This document shows, piece after piece, positions 28,522 through 37,419 of a DNA stretch of 45,115 nt. The notes beneath the pieces were generated by a model, which was given only the letters and a program-made list of their open reading frames with translations, searched no databases and was not told the DNA's origin. The translations under genes were made by a program, and so were the position numbers. This DNA is from Chlamydiales bacterium (GTDB lineage Bacteria > Chlamydiota > Chlamydiia > Chlamydiales > SM23-39): assembly GCA_030681135.1 (NCBI GenBank), contig JAUXXF010000015.1, positions 1-45,115 on the forward strand, in the 5' to 3' direction. How positions within the stretch are numbered: the stretch's first letter is position 1; every line of letters starts with the position of its first letter.

Positions 28522-29706
28522 TTACTTAATAATTTTAGAAACTGTTCCAGCGCCAATTGTTCGGCCGCCTTCACGAATCGCAAAGCGCATCCCTTCTTCC
28601 ATAGCAACAGGATTAAGGAGCTCAGCTTCCAACTCAATGTTGTCGCCTGGCATAACCATCTCTGTTCCTGCTGGAAGAGTAACTGTTCCCGTTACATCAG
28701 TTGTTCGGAAATAAAACTGAGGTCTATATCCTGTGAAGAATGGCTTATGTCTACCACCTTCATCTTTTGTCAAGATATACACAGTTCCTTTGAACTTCGT
28801 ATGAGGAGTGCAAGTTCCTGGAGCAGCGAGAACCATTCCTCTCTCTACATCACCCTTCTCGATACTTCGCAACAAGACTCCGACGTTCTCTCCTGCAAGG
28901 GCTTCGTCCAATACTTTATTGAACATTTCCAAACCAGTCGCTACGGAATCTTTAGTGTCCCGAATACCTACAAGTTGTAGCTTATCGTTGACTCGGATTC
29001 TTCCTCTTTCTACTCGGCCAGTCACAACAGTACCGCGACCAGAAATAGAGAACACGTCCTCGATTGGCATCAAGAAAGGTTTATCTACTTCACGAACAGG
29101 AGTTGGAATTTTTTCATCCACAACGTCCATCAACTTGATGATCGCTTGGACATACTCAGGATTGCCTTCGAGAGCTTTTAAAGCAGAACCACGAATAATC
29201 GGGACATCTTTGTATCCTTTAGATTCGAGGAGCTCATGCAATTCCATCTCTACAAGCTCAACCAATTCTTCGTCCCCTTTACCGATCATGTCCATCTTAT
29301 TCAAGAAGACAACAATCGCAGGAACGCCTACTTGGCGGGCCAATAAAATGTGCTCTTTTGTTTGAGGCATTGGACCATCTGTCGCTGCAACAACAAGAAT
29401 AGCGCCGTCCATTTGAGCAGCACCAGTAATCATGTTCTTTACATAGTCAGCGTGACCTGGGCAGTCTACGTGAGCGTAGTGCCTTTTTTCTGTCTCGTAT
29501 TCGACGTGGGAAGCATTAATCGTAATTCCACGGGCTTTTTCTTCCGGGGTATTATCGATTGAGCCGTAGTCTCTAAACTTCGCCTGTCCTTTTTCTGCGA
29601 GCACTTTCGTGATCGCCGCCGTTAACGTTGTTTTACCATGGTCAACGTGGCCGATCGTACCGATGTTGACGTGAGGTTTTTTTCTCTGGTATGTTTCTTT
29701 TGCCAT
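28522..29706 (-). CDS. tuf: Translation elongation factor Tu
   Basis: GTPase that brings aminoacyl-tRNA to the ribosome. The 394 residues contain G1 GHVDHGKT (19-26), the switch region [14 protein letters not shown]3 DCPGHADYV and G4 NKMD. The C-terminal domains are complete ([20 protein letters not shown]). It is placed between tRNA-Thr and tRNA-Trp, upstream of secE-nusG, as in Chlamydia from memory. Confidence 0.99.
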   Translation of the reverse strand: MAKETYQRKKPHVNIGTIGHVDHGKTTLTAAITKVLAEKGQAKFRDYGSIDNTPEEKARGITINASHVEYETEKRHYAHVDCPGHADYVKNMITGAAQMDGAILVVAATDGPMPQTKEHILLARQVGVPAIVVFLNKMDMIGKGDEELVELVEMELHELLESKGYKDVPIIRGSALKALEGNPEYVQAIIKLMDVVDEKIPTPVREVDKPFLMPIEDVFSISGRGTVVTGRVERGRIRVNDKLQLVGIRDTKDSVATGLEMFNKVLDEALAGENVGVLLRSIEKGDVERGMVLAAPGTCTPHTKFKGTVYILTKDEGGRHKPFFTGYRPQFYFRTTDVTGTVTLPAGTEMVMPGDNIELEAELLNPVAMEEGMRFAIREGGRTIGAGTVSKIIK

Positions 29707-29742
29707 CTAATGTATCCTCCGTAAGGCCCTAGAAATTTTTTA

Positions 29743-29814
29743 TGCCCAAGATAGGAATTGAACCTACGACCACATGCTTACCATGCATGTGCTCTACCAC
29801 TGAGCTACCTGGGC
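29743..29814 (-). tRNA. tRNA-Thr (anticodon GGT)
   Basis: On the minus strand GCCCAGG pairs with CTTGGGC (acceptor). The D arm AGCTCAGTGGTAGAGC, anticodon stem CATGC/GCATG with loop ATGGTAA (anticodon GGT) and T arm with GGTTCAATTCC are present, with discriminator A. CCA is not encoded. It is the first transcribed unit of the tuf block. Confidence 0.95.
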
Positions 29815-29839
29815 GTTCATATTCTTTCAAAAGATTGAA

Positions 29840-29869
29840 ATAATACCGCACCAAGCGTAATTAAATCAA
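29840..29869 (-). promoter_or_regulatory. Probable sigma-70-type promoter for tRNA-Thr and tuf
   Basis: On the minus strand TTGATT and TATTAT are 18 bases apart, with the -10 about 25 bases upstream of the tRNA-Thr 5' end. It would drive the tRNA and probably tuf. Confidence 0.55.
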
Positions 29870-30047
29870 CCATTTCACTATTTATCTCGACTTCGCGCAT
29901 TTTTTGCCGATATTTCCCGAGAGAGAGTCCATTCTTTTAGCCTTTTTTTGCGAGTCAATAAAGTTTTTAGAACTATTGCATTGCAAAAAAGACTAACATC
30001 ATCGAACGCCCCTCGGCCTGCTCGGCAAAAAACATACAAAGTCAAGA

Positions 30048-30266
30048 TTATTTTTGACGATAAGTGATCCTAGCCTTAGTCAAATCATAAGGCGACATCT
30101 CTACAGTGACTGTATCCCCTGCATAGACGCGAATATTTCTCATACGCATTTTCCCACATAAGTGAGCAATCACGCGCATTCCATTTTCAAGGACGACACT
30201 AAAGTGCATATTAGGTAGCAATTCTTCTACCTTCCCGTCCATTTTAATCGTTTCTTCTTTGGCCAT
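30048..30266 (-). CDS. infA: Translation initiation factor IF-1
   Basis: A 72-residue OB-fold protein that binds the ribosomal A site during initiation. It has the core [21 protein letters not shown] and [21 protein letters not shown] choose the ATG at 30266 (MAKEE), which gives the normal length; an ATG 19 codons upstream lies upstream of the likely promoter. It stands alone at the head of the tuf-rpoC block, separated from tRNA-Thr by a 233-base gap that shows little beyond that promoter. Confidence 0.96.
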   Translation of the reverse strand: MAKEETIKMDGKVEELLPNMHFSVVLENGMRVIAHLCGKMRMRNIRVYAGDTVTVEMSPYDLTKARITYRQK

Positions 30267-30293
30267 AACTACTTCGACTCGGAAATGTTTACT

Positions 30294-30323
30294 ATAAAAC
30301 AGCATTTTCTCGTTTAATGTCAA
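30294..30323 (-). promoter_or_regulatory. Probable promoter of infA
   Basis: TTGACA (minus strand, 30318-30323) with TTTTAT 18 bases downstream (30294-30299). Transcription would begin near 30285, which supports the start codon at 30266. Confidence 0.5.
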
Positions 30324-30537
30324 TACATTTTCTTGAGAGGGTGCTCACAAAACTCCATTCGGCCACAAATTTGCGCTCGCTTCGCTGACTCGGACTTTTT
30401 GTAAGCCGTCTAAGGTCAAAAAGTTATGTCAATTTGGAAAAAACCAAATCAGCTTTACGAGCATTGAATTTCCACTGCAAAACAAGTTTGCAGTTCCTTC
30501 TAGATTTTTTCTTTTTTTTCCTCTACCATATTAAAGT

Positions 30538-30966
30538 ATGAGCGACACATTTTTTCAAAAATCAGAAGAATTGAAGAGAAAATTCACCTCTTTTCATTCA
30601 CAAGAGGAGCGCTATGCAGCTCTCATTGAGCTTGGTAAGAGTTTGCCTGCATATCCTAAAGAACTCAAGACTAAAGAGAACATGGTCAGTGGTTGTCAAA
30701 GCACTCTCTACTTAAATGCTTTCCTACAAGACGACAAAATCTTTTTCCAAGCCTGTTCCGAAGCTCTCATTTCTGCGGGTCTAGCCGCTATTTTACTCCA
30801 TGTATATAATGGAGAGTCTCCCCAAACTCTCCTCACCTGCCCCCCGAAATTTCTTGCAGACCTAGGCATTATAGGAGCATTATCCCCGGCCCGATCGAAT
30901 GGGCTAGCGCATATTCACCTACGCATGAAACAATTATCTTTAAAAATGATCATGGAACTCGTGTAA
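30538..30966 (+). CDS. sufE: SufE-like sulfur-transfer protein
   Basis: SufE accepts persulfide sulfur from the cysteine desulfurase SufS and passes it to the SufBCD scaffold for iron-sulfur cluster assembly. The 142 residues carry the family motif MVSGCQSTLYL with the acceptor cysteine at position 53, close to the Cys51 of E. coli. The helical C-terminus fits. No strong ribosome binding site is seen. It stands apart from other Suf genes in this window and diverges from infA. A CsdE-type role is an alternative. Confidence 0.85.
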   Translation: MSDTFFQKSEELKRKFTSFHSQEERYAALIELGKSLPAYPKELKTKENMVSGCQSTLYLNAFLQDDKIFFQACSEALISAGLAAILLHVYNGESPQTLLTCPPKFLADLGIIGALSPARSNGLAHIHLRMKQLSLKMIMELV

Positions 30967-30978
30967 GAAGCTGTCGAC

Positions 30979-31013
30979 AAATCGACGAAGCCTTAATTCT
31001 TAGACACCCTCTA
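30979..31013. repeat. Solo end of a family P element
   Basis: AATCGACGAAGCCTTAATTC followed by TTAGACACCCTCTAA matches the right end of the element at 32176-32331 (AATCAACGAACCCTTACTTT, GTAGACACCCTCTAA). The other half of the palindrome is absent. It begins 13 bases after the sufE stop. Confidence 0.6.
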
Positions 31014-31088
31014 AGAGTTATTTTACTTCTTTTTTTCCCTTCTATTCTTTAAAATGGTCGGCGAAAACCTATAACATAGGGCCCGTTC

Positions 31089-32195
31089 ATGGAAGCATGC
31101 CAACCGAATTCTTTAACTCCTTCAACTTTAAATAGTTTGTACAGAACCGATCTAGATCAAGAAATCAGCTCAAAAGCTAATTGGTATAAGTTATATAAAC
31201 TCGCGGCCGCAACCTCCTTTGTAGCCGGCATTGCTTTAGGCATCGTTGTTGTCATTTTTTCTTCTTTAGCAACGAGCGGCCTTGCTACGATACCAGTAGC
31301 CCTCGCTCTTGGATCAATCGCCTTTGGCCCACTAACGGACAAAGCCGCTAGATGGTCTGTCAAAGGAGACAACTACTTTGCTGATAAAGTAAAAGCAGAG
31401 AAAATCAAAAAAATTTTCGAACAATTCAAAAGTTTTTATCTATCTACAGACGGATTAAATGAGGCCGCTATTCATCGTGATTTTGGAAGGTTCGGCATTT
31501 CCATTGATAGAGAAGTCATCCAGCAGATACAAGAGCATCTTCCAGAAAAAAGCAAGGCTACGCAAGCCTGGCTCGGGGTACTTGCCCATTTCGTTTGTTC
31601 TCTCGAAGAGGCCGCTGAAAAAATAATTAATTACCAATCTGAAATCCAAGAGCTCCGAAAGACTCCTTCAAAAAAAGCCAACCATGATCGCCTAATCCGT
31701 GAAATAGAAAATTCTATTGGCCCTGCTACCCTCTCTACTCTCGTTGTTTTAAAAATTCTTAAAGACCCTCTGACTGCACCTACTTCATGGAAAGAATTAG
31801 GAAATTTAAACATAAAACTTGGCAGCTCTCGCTTTTTTGAAAAAGAGATACAGCTTTCTGGGCATGACGATTATTTCATACATAAACAGAAAAATCTGGT
31901 TCCGGTCTTATTAGCAGACATCAAAGAAGCCGCAACAAATCTCTTAGATCTAGGACAAAGGCCGGAAGGAAATGAGCCAGGACAAGGGCAGATAGCTGCC
32001 GTAGAGAGTCAAATCTTTTCTCCAATTCCTTGCCAAGAGCCTCCTTTAACAATAGAAGAGTCTTCTGCAATCACAGAACCTCCTCAGAGAGAGGAGCCTA
32101 TCACAAGAATTCCAGACCCCAGGCTTTCAGATTTAGAGAAAATGAGAGAGGCCATGCTAAACAGCATGAATCCTAAGAGGGTGTCTACAAAGTAA
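31089..32195 (+). CDS. Unrecognised protein with paired N-terminal hydrophobic segments
   Basis: A 368-residue protein. Residues about 37-80 hold two adjacent hydrophobic stretches (LAAATSFVAGIALGIVVVIF and TIPVALALGSIAFGPL) separated by a short turn, the bilobed pattern typical of chlamydial inclusion-membrane (Inc) proteins, although this is only a resemblance. The long C-terminal part is helical and charged, then proline- and glutamate-rich. The final codons (KRVSTK and stop) lie inside the palindromic element at 32176, so that element supplies the C-terminus. Function unknown. Confidence 0.6.
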   Translation: MEACQPNSLTPSTLNSLYRTDLDQEISSKANWYKLYKLAAATSFVAGIALGIVVVIFSSLATSGLATIPVALALGSIAFGPLTDKAARWSVKGDNYFADKVKAEKIKKIFEQFKSFYLSTDGLNEAAIHRDFGRFGISIDREVIQQIQEHLPEKSKATQAWLGVLAHFVCSLEEAAEKIINYQSEIQELRKTPSKKANHDRLIREIENSIGPATLSTLVVLKILKDPLTAPTSWKELGNLNIKLGSSRFFEKEIQLSGHDDYFIHKQKNLVPVLLADIKEAATNLLDLGQRPEGNEPGQGQIAAVESQIFSPIPCQEPPLTIEESSAITEPPQREEPITRIPDPRLSDLEKMREAMLNSMNPKRVSTK

Positions 32196-32331
32196 GGTTC
32201 TGTGGAGCCTATTTTCGATTCTTTTTTTGGGGGATTGTATCAACGGACGTATACTATCCCCCAAAAAAGAATCGAAAATAGGCCAAAATAATCCAGAAAA
32301 TCAACGAACCCTTACTTTGTAGACACCCTCT
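32176..32331. repeat. Family P palindromic element, copy 2
   Basis: The outer arms AGAGGGTGTCTACAAAGTAA and TTACTTTGTAGACACCCTCT are exact reverse complements. The core ATTTTCGATTCTTTTTTTG and GGGGGAT pairs with ATCCCCC and AAAAAAGAATCGAAAAT around a short loop. The right half has an extra GGCCAAAATAATCC block, as on one side of copies 1 and 3. It begins inside the preceding gene and covers its stop codon. Confidence 0.85.
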
Positions 32332-32465
32332 AAACCACGTCAAACCAATTCAGCCTCTAATTCACAATTAACGATATAAACATTATTTTAAAAAAGTTTT
32401 TATTTATAAAAAAAAGAAATACACATTATAATTAATTATGAATAATAATTAATATAGGTGTATTT

Positions 32466-33563
32466 ATGATAAACTCTTCTACTGACTCCACTTGGATTTC
32501 TCAGGGTTGGAATACGATCAAACAATCTTCAAAAAAAATCGCCAAACCGCTTGTCCTCGCAGCGGCCGTGGCAATTCCTGTGATCGTTGCAACGATGTCT
32601 ATGACTACAATCGAGCAGTCCGAAGAAGACTCCTCCTCTTTTATCCAAGTTCAAGCCCCTTTATCTGACGCTGTCAGCGTTTCACAAGACATCGCCATCA
32701 TGGCTTTTACCACTCTTCAGTCCATGTTATGTTTAACGGCAATGGTTGGAGCAACAGCTCATGTCAATCGGGATTCTACAAAAACTGCAATACCGTCTTG
32801 CTCAAGAGAAGATCTCTGGCCAGAATATGAATTAAACATGACCGAGACAATAAACAGCTGCCCTGAAACCAAGCAATTAGGCGATCTAGCTAAAGAGGCC
32901 AGTCTCTCAACAAATAGAGCAACTTGGAACATCAAAATCACCCCTAAAGAATTCATTCCAGGGTCAGGAGGACGAGCCAACTTTGGAACTGGAAAGATCC
33001 TCATTCCCTGTGATCTTGAAGAACCGGTTTCGATAGCCGTATTTGAATTAACCAACTTTATCCAACAAAAGCATTTTTCTGCACTTGTAGAAGATGCAAA
33101 ATCTTGCCGCCTCAATAGAAATACTTTTGCTAAAACAGCAAAAAAAATTGAATTTGAAGGGACACAAATTCATCGTAAAACAATGGCCAGCTGTCAAAAA
33201 AAACTAGGGTGGGAACAAGGCGTTCAGCTTTGGAAAGAACAGCCTTGGGAGGAGGCTTGGGAAGAAACTTCTGAAGACTCCCATACAGAGTATTACAGAA
33301 ACCTCTACGAGAAAAATGACAATCACCGTTGTTATGATCTACAAGTACGTGAAATCAACCAAAAATACACCAATCTCCATACACCTATGAAGATTTTTTT
33401 CAGATTAACGAATGAGGCCGACAAAGTATCCTTCTTGAAATTCAAGCCTAATTTGCAGAAATTTTTTAACACAGCTTCTCAGCAAAAAGTAGCGCTTGAG
33501 CTTTCGGCGATGGAAAGATTTATCAACACGGAAATGGCCGAAGAGATCACAAGTCTAGGGTAG
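32466..33563 (+). CDS. Unrecognised protein with two N-terminal hydrophobic segments
   Basis: A 365-residue protein. Hydrophobic stretches at about residues 26-46 (AKPLVLAAAVAIPVIVATM) and 80-97 (IMAFTTLQSMLCLTAMVGA) could span a membrane; the remaining 260 residues are soluble-looking, with several Cys and Trp. A conserved-looking stretch is SIAVFELTNFIQQKHF near residue 190, followed by charged helices. I recognise no family. The upstream region is very AT-rich with an inverted TTAATTAT motif around 32431-32453. The 3' end overlaps the convergent gene by 17 bases. Confidence 0.6.
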   Translation: MINSSTDSTWISQGWNTIKQSSKKIAKPLVLAAAVAIPVIVATMSMTTIEQSEEDSSSFIQVQAPLSDAVSVSQDIAIMAFTTLQSMLCLTAMVGATAHVNRDSTKTAIPSCSREDLWPEYELNMTETINSCPETKQLGDLAKEASLSTNRATWNIKITPKEFIPGSGGRANFGTGKILIPCDLEEPVSIAVFELTNFIQQKHFSALVEDAKSCRLNRNTFAKTAKKIEFEGTQIHRKTMASCQKKLGWEQGVQLWKEQPWEEAWEETSEDSHTEYYRNLYEKNDNHRCYDLQVREINQKYTNLHTPMKIFFRLTNEADKVSFLKFKPNLQKFFNTASQQKVALELSAMERFINTEMAEEITSLG

Positions 33564-34731
33564 TAATCGCATTTTGTTCTCCCCCAACGATCTCTACTCG
33601 GCCGTCTTGATGAATATACAGGTCATATTCAAGACGAACGCCCAATTCTCCAGGAAGATAAATACCAGGCTCGATAGACAACGCAGTATTGGGAATAAGA
33701 AACCTCTCATCATGCATCTCTAAATTGTCCATATGAGCGCCGCTGCCATGCAGATTTGTATCAATGCTATGGCCTGTGCGGTGGATAAAATACTCCCCAT
33801 AACCAGCGTCGGCAATGACAGAGCGGGCTGCATCATCCACCTCCCATCCTCTAAGAGGAAGATGTGCTTGAAATCTACTTACAACAAGATCATAAGCCGC
33901 TGCTTGAGCTTCTCGAACCACGTGAAAGAGCTCCTGCTGTTTCATCGAAGGAGAAGAGGAGGCAACAGCCACGCGCGTTAAATCAGCAAAAACAGATCCA
34001 GGATGCTTTTCTTTGCCCCATAAATCGATGAGGATCCAGTCTCCGGGGGAAATAGGACTAGAACCCGTCCTTTGCGGCACATAATGCGGATCGGCTGTAT
34101 GCTCGTTGACAGCGACAATAGGAGGGGTGCCAAAGTACAGATCGGCTGCTGCAAAATCTGCCAAGATTTTTTGCTGAGCGTCATATTCGGTCATTTTTTG
34201 TCCCTGGCGCAAATGCAATGCAATCCAATCCCAGGTATCTTGGACAATTCGATCAAGCATTTTTCCCGCTCGAATGAGCCCTTGTCCTATAGTTTCACTA
34301 AACACTGCTGTAAAATAGGGAAGAAAACTTCCGCTGCTGACAACAGTGACACCAAGCTCACGAATAAAATCAATAGTACCCGCATCTACCTTTGCTATAT
34401 ATGGGACTGCATTGCCAGGAGAATATTCCATCGCTATCTTCTGAGAAGATTGCAGGAGGTTTTTCAAACCTTCTTGAAGCGATTGCCAGGAAGAAAACAC
34501 CTTTTTTTCTCCAGGCCAACGATCTAATACACCCGCTTCAATGGCATGCACAAGTTTGACAGGAGTTCCTTGCACCGGAATCCAATAAAAAAAGCGGCGC
34601 GTTGTCAATGTCTCAGGAGAGATCTCTAAAAACGCCCTTGCCAGCTCGTTATTCCCATGAAAATCATAAAGAAGCCAGCCATCTATTTTCTCTTCGATTA
34701 AATGTTTCTTTACTTGTTCAATCTTTGTCAT
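33547..34731 (-). CDS. pepP: M24 family aminopeptidase (Xaa-Pro type)
   Basis: A metallopeptidase with the creatinase fold that removes N-terminal residues, probably before proline. The 394 residues show an N-terminal domain (to about 150) and the catalytic domain, whose metal ligands are visible: Asp236 (LIDLWG), Asp250 (FADLTR), His321 (RTGHSI), Glu354 (SIEPGIY) and Glu368 (RLEYDL). The start lies two bases after the HEAT-repeat gene, so they are probably co-transcribed. Substrate preference cannot be fixed from sequence; pepP or pepQ-like is possible. Confidence 0.88.
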   Translation of the reverse strand: MTKIEQVKKHLIEEKIDGWLLYDFHGNNELARAFLEISPETLTTRRFFYWIPVQGTPVKLVHAIEAGVLDRWPGEKKVFSSWQSLQEGLKNLLQSSQKIAMEYSPGNAVPYIAKVDAGTIDFIRELGVTVVSSGSFLPYFTAVFSETIGQGLIRAGKMLDRIVQDTWDWIALHLRQGQKMTEYDAQQKILADFAAADLYFGTPPIVAVNEHTADPHYVPQRTGSSPISPGDWILIDLWGKEKHPGSVFADLTRVAVASSSPSMKQQELFHVVREAQAAAYDLVVSRFQAHLPLRGWEVDDAARSVIADAGYGEYFIHRTGHSIDTNLHGSGAHMDNLEMHDERFLIPNTALSIEPGIYLPGELGVRLEYDLYIHQDGRVEIVGGEQNAITTLDL

Positions 34732-34733
34732 GG

Positions 34734-36467
34734 TTACCTATTGACCGTTTGAATAAGAGCTGCAGCTGCACAGATGCGGAGCACAGGAAACGGCTCTCGC
34801 AGCGTACTTGTTAAAAAATGTAAGCTATCCATGTGTCCAATGCGCCCTAAAGCTTCTAAAATATGGAGCTTTCTCTCATGAGAAGCTCCGCTATAAGCAG
34901 ATTCCAACTCTTTAATCACCGTCTCGTCTCTTCCCATCATGGCCAAAACCAAACAAGCTTGGAGCCGTACATTAGGATCTTGGTCTTTAATGAGTTCGCG
35001 GACAATTTCTAAAGAGTGCTCATCTCCTTCTCGAAGCAAAGTAGCAGCAGCAACTCCAGTCACTCCCCACGATTTTCTTTGCAAAAAGGCCTTCAAGGCA
35101 CCTAAAGCCCTGGGATCTTCAACCACCGCCAACGACGAGACAACTTCGAGACGAGTCATCTGATCAATGGCTTCTGGGTAATTAGGAATCTGATCATTAT
35201 GGCGTACTTGACTCGGCGATAAGACAGCAAATAAAGGATTGCGCCGAGAGTCCCTCATCCACATTTTCTTTTCCATCTGAAGACACTCATATAACGTATC
35301 GCAGCACGCCTGCAGCTCTATCCGCTGTCCAAGGAGTCCTTCTGCAATATTGGCTCGAACATACCAGTCTTCACTTTCTTTAAGCACGCTAGCCGCCAAA
35401 GCAACGCTTCGATCCCCGGTTGCAGCCAAAGCTGCGGAAGCAAAACGTCGATTTTCCGGCAAAGAATCCTTAAGCCATTTGGACATATACTCCTCACCAA
35501 AAGGAGGATCAACTAAAATAGCAGCCCATGCAGCAGTGATAGCTACAGCAGGATCTGAGTCTTTTAAGACAAGTTGCAGAGCCTCTTTCGCTTTTTCTAA
35601 AGATGTAAGCTTACGGTAATACATCCCAAACGCATTGATAGCCGCTATCCGCACATCAGGATTGGGATCTCTCATCAGATGAATCATCTCCTCTTGCACT
35701 TCGGGGATCATAAAATGAAGTGCAAGTACGCAAGCCAGATGCCTCAGTCCAGCCCGATTGCTTGCAGCCAACTGTTTCCACTCAGCTACGCCAATATCAT
35801 CGTAAATATGGACAAGAGCCTCAATAGCAGCTCCCCTCTCTTCGTAAGTACTCTTATCTGACATCACATATTGCTGGAGCTTAGGAGCCAGTGGCTTCAT
35901 CCGAAGAGCGCCCACAGCCCGAATCACTTCAAGACGGACCATCCAGACTTTTTCTTCAGTGAGCAGCCGGGAAATCTCATCTTTTAGCATCGCATCTGCA
36001 TAAGCTGTCGACATTTGTACAGCCACAGAACGGATCATTGCATTTGAATCGCGCATCATGCGGACAAGTATCTGTACCGCGCGAGAATCTCGAGTTAAAT
36101 AAGCGCCAATCAGCGAGGTTAAACGAATGCCGTATTGGTTCGACTGAAGTCCTTTTTTCAAAACTCCCCAAGACAACTCTTCTAATAAATGCCGATCTAT
36201 AATCAGCTCTGGATAAGCAGCAGATAACTTATTCCAAGTATCTAAAGCCTCCTCTTCCATCCCATTGGCAGCTAACACTTCTACAAAAGAGGTTCCTACT
36301 TCTTTAGACTGAGGAAAAGCTTCGACTAAACGAAGCACTTCGTCAAGAGCCGACGGCAAATCATCCAAAAGCAGATGAGCCTGCACTCGGCGAAGCCCCT
36401 CTTCTTCAGAAAGTCCCCCAAATAACAGTAACGGAATAAAACTCAATGAGATGAATAGACAACGCAT
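34734..36467 (-). CDS. Exported HEAT-repeat protein
   Basis: A 577-residue protein with a signal peptide (MRCLFISLSFIPLLLFGGLS) and then many ~30-residue helical repeats of PBS-lyase HEAT type, for example REPFPVLRICAAAALIQ, KDSDPAVAITAAWAA and RDPNPDVRIAAINAFG, running from about residue 100 to the end. A TPR-like helical start (residues 25-95) precedes them. Such solenoids bind other proteins, here probably in the periplasm. GAGGAAAATTGC is the ribosome binding site. It heads an operon with the M24 peptidase. Confidence 0.85.
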   Translation of the reverse strand: MRCLFISLSFIPLLLFGGLSEEEGLRRVQAHLLLDDLPSALDEVLRLVEAFPQSKEVGTSFVEVLAANGMEEEALDTWNKLSAAYPELIIDRHLLEELSWGVLKKGLQSNQYGIRLTSLIGAYLTRDSRAVQILVRMMRDSNAMIRSVAVQMSTAYADAMLKDEISRLLTEEKVWMVRLEVIRAVGALRMKPLAPKLQQYVMSDKSTYEERGAAIEALVHIYDDIGVAEWKQLAASNRAGLRHLACVLALHFMIPEVQEEMIHLMRDPNPDVRIAAINAFGMYYRKLTSLEKAKEALQLVLKDSDPAVAITAAWAAILVDPPFGEEYMSKWLKDSLPENRRFASAALAATGDRSVALAASVLKESEDWYVRANIAEGLLGQRIELQACCDTLYECLQMEKKMWMRDSRRNPLFAVLSPSQVRHNDQIPNYPEAIDQMTRLEVVSSLAVVEDPRALGALKAFLQRKSWGVTGVAAATLLREGDEHSLEIVRELIKDQDPNVRLQACLVLAMMGRDETVIKELESAYSGASHERKLHILEALGRIGHMDSLHFLTSTLREPFPVLRICAAAALIQTVNR

Positions 36468-36621
36468 GCAATTTTCCTCCGAGATGCTCGCAAAGCCTTT
36501 TGCAGGTTATTTGCGTATAGTTCGCAGTGTATTCCATCTTAAAAACCTTGTCGACCAGAAAATGATTGCCAGAAATCTAAAAACCAATGTAATTATTAAT
36601 GGAAATAATAAAGAATAATTA

Positions 36622-37419
36622 ATGAGCTTTAATTTAAACAAAGATTATTATAAAGCGAAAATGATTGGAAAAAATATTAGTTTTCAACGCATTTTGCTCA
36701 TAAAAAATGATGGCCATTGGAGCTGGAAAGGAGTTTTGCATGAGTTCATAACAAGCTCTCATCCCGTGCAAGGCGAATTGTTAGAAGGGGTCATCAATGA
36801 ACACAACCTCGTAGCTGGCTTCAGGTCATCTGATCCAGACAAATGGCGTAAAGATATCACAATCCTTCACGCTGCGCTGAAAAAAGAACCAAACAATACC
36901 CGTTATGTATTTTATTTGGCGCAGACCTATGCTGCAAGCGGTCAATTGGAACAAGCTCTCGAACAATATGAACGAAGGATCAGCATGGAAGAGGAGAATA
37001 AAACTTGCCCAGAGGAATTTTTTTGGTCGCTGTATTCTATTGGCTGTTTGCAAAGTGATTTAAAAAGACCTCATCAGGTCGTGATCGACAGTTTCTTAAA
37101 AGCGTTCTTCTTTGACAAAACAAGAGCTGAGCCTTTATATCGGCTCGCCATCCAATTTCAGATCATGGAAAGCTATATCCTAGGTTATGTAGTCCTTCAA
37201 TGGGCCCTAAAACTTCCCTTTCCTGAGAAGGCCCCTCGGATCCAACACTCCGTGTATGACTATCTCATGTCCTTAAAACTTGCAGAGCTTAGCCTGAAAA
37301 TTGGCAAACAAGAAGAAGGCACCTCCCTCTATCAAGCTCTACTTCACCATCCTAAAGTGCCTTTAGAAAGCAAAAAAAACATCGAATCTATCCTTAAACA
37401 TCTTGTGAACAAACCATGA
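36622..37419 (+). CDS. Glycosyltransferase-like protein lacking the catalytic domain (TPR half), copy 1
   Basis: A 265-residue protein resembling the C-terminal half of TPR-containing family 2 glycosyltransferases: ILLIKNDGHWSWKGVLHEFI near residue 25, then RYVFYLAQTYAASGQLEQAL, EFFWSLYSIGCLQ and RAEPLYRLAIQF as TPR-like helices. The usual N-terminal GT-A domain (about 200 residues with the D-x-D site) is absent, and I see no trace of it in the 154 bases upstream. It overlaps a paralogue by four bases. It may be a remnant, or a helical binding protein that kept only the second half. Confidence 0.65.
   Translation: MSFNLNKDYYKAKMIGKNISFQRILLIKNDGHWSWKGVLHEFITSSHPVQGELLEGVINEHNLVAGFRSSDPDKWRKDITILHAALKKEPNNTRYVFYLAQTYAASGQLEQALEQYERRISMEEENKTCPEEFFWSLYSIGCLQSDLKRPHQVVIDSFLKAFFFDKTRAEPLYRLAIQFQIMESYILGYVVLQWALKLPFPEKAPRIQHSVYDYLMSLKLAELSLKIGKQEEGTSLYQALLHHPKVPLESKKNIESILKHLVNKP

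Noticed and set aside
28808..29365. Long 185-codon frame antisense to tuf
   Set aside because: It is a codon-bias shadow of a highly expressed gene, with no start signals.
30336..30440. GAGGGTGCTCACAAAACT resembles a P-element arm, followed by a CGCTCGCTTCGCTG stretch that could be a repeat
   Set aside because: The match is short, no mirrored arm is seen, and the infA promoter overlaps it; too weak to call a repeat.
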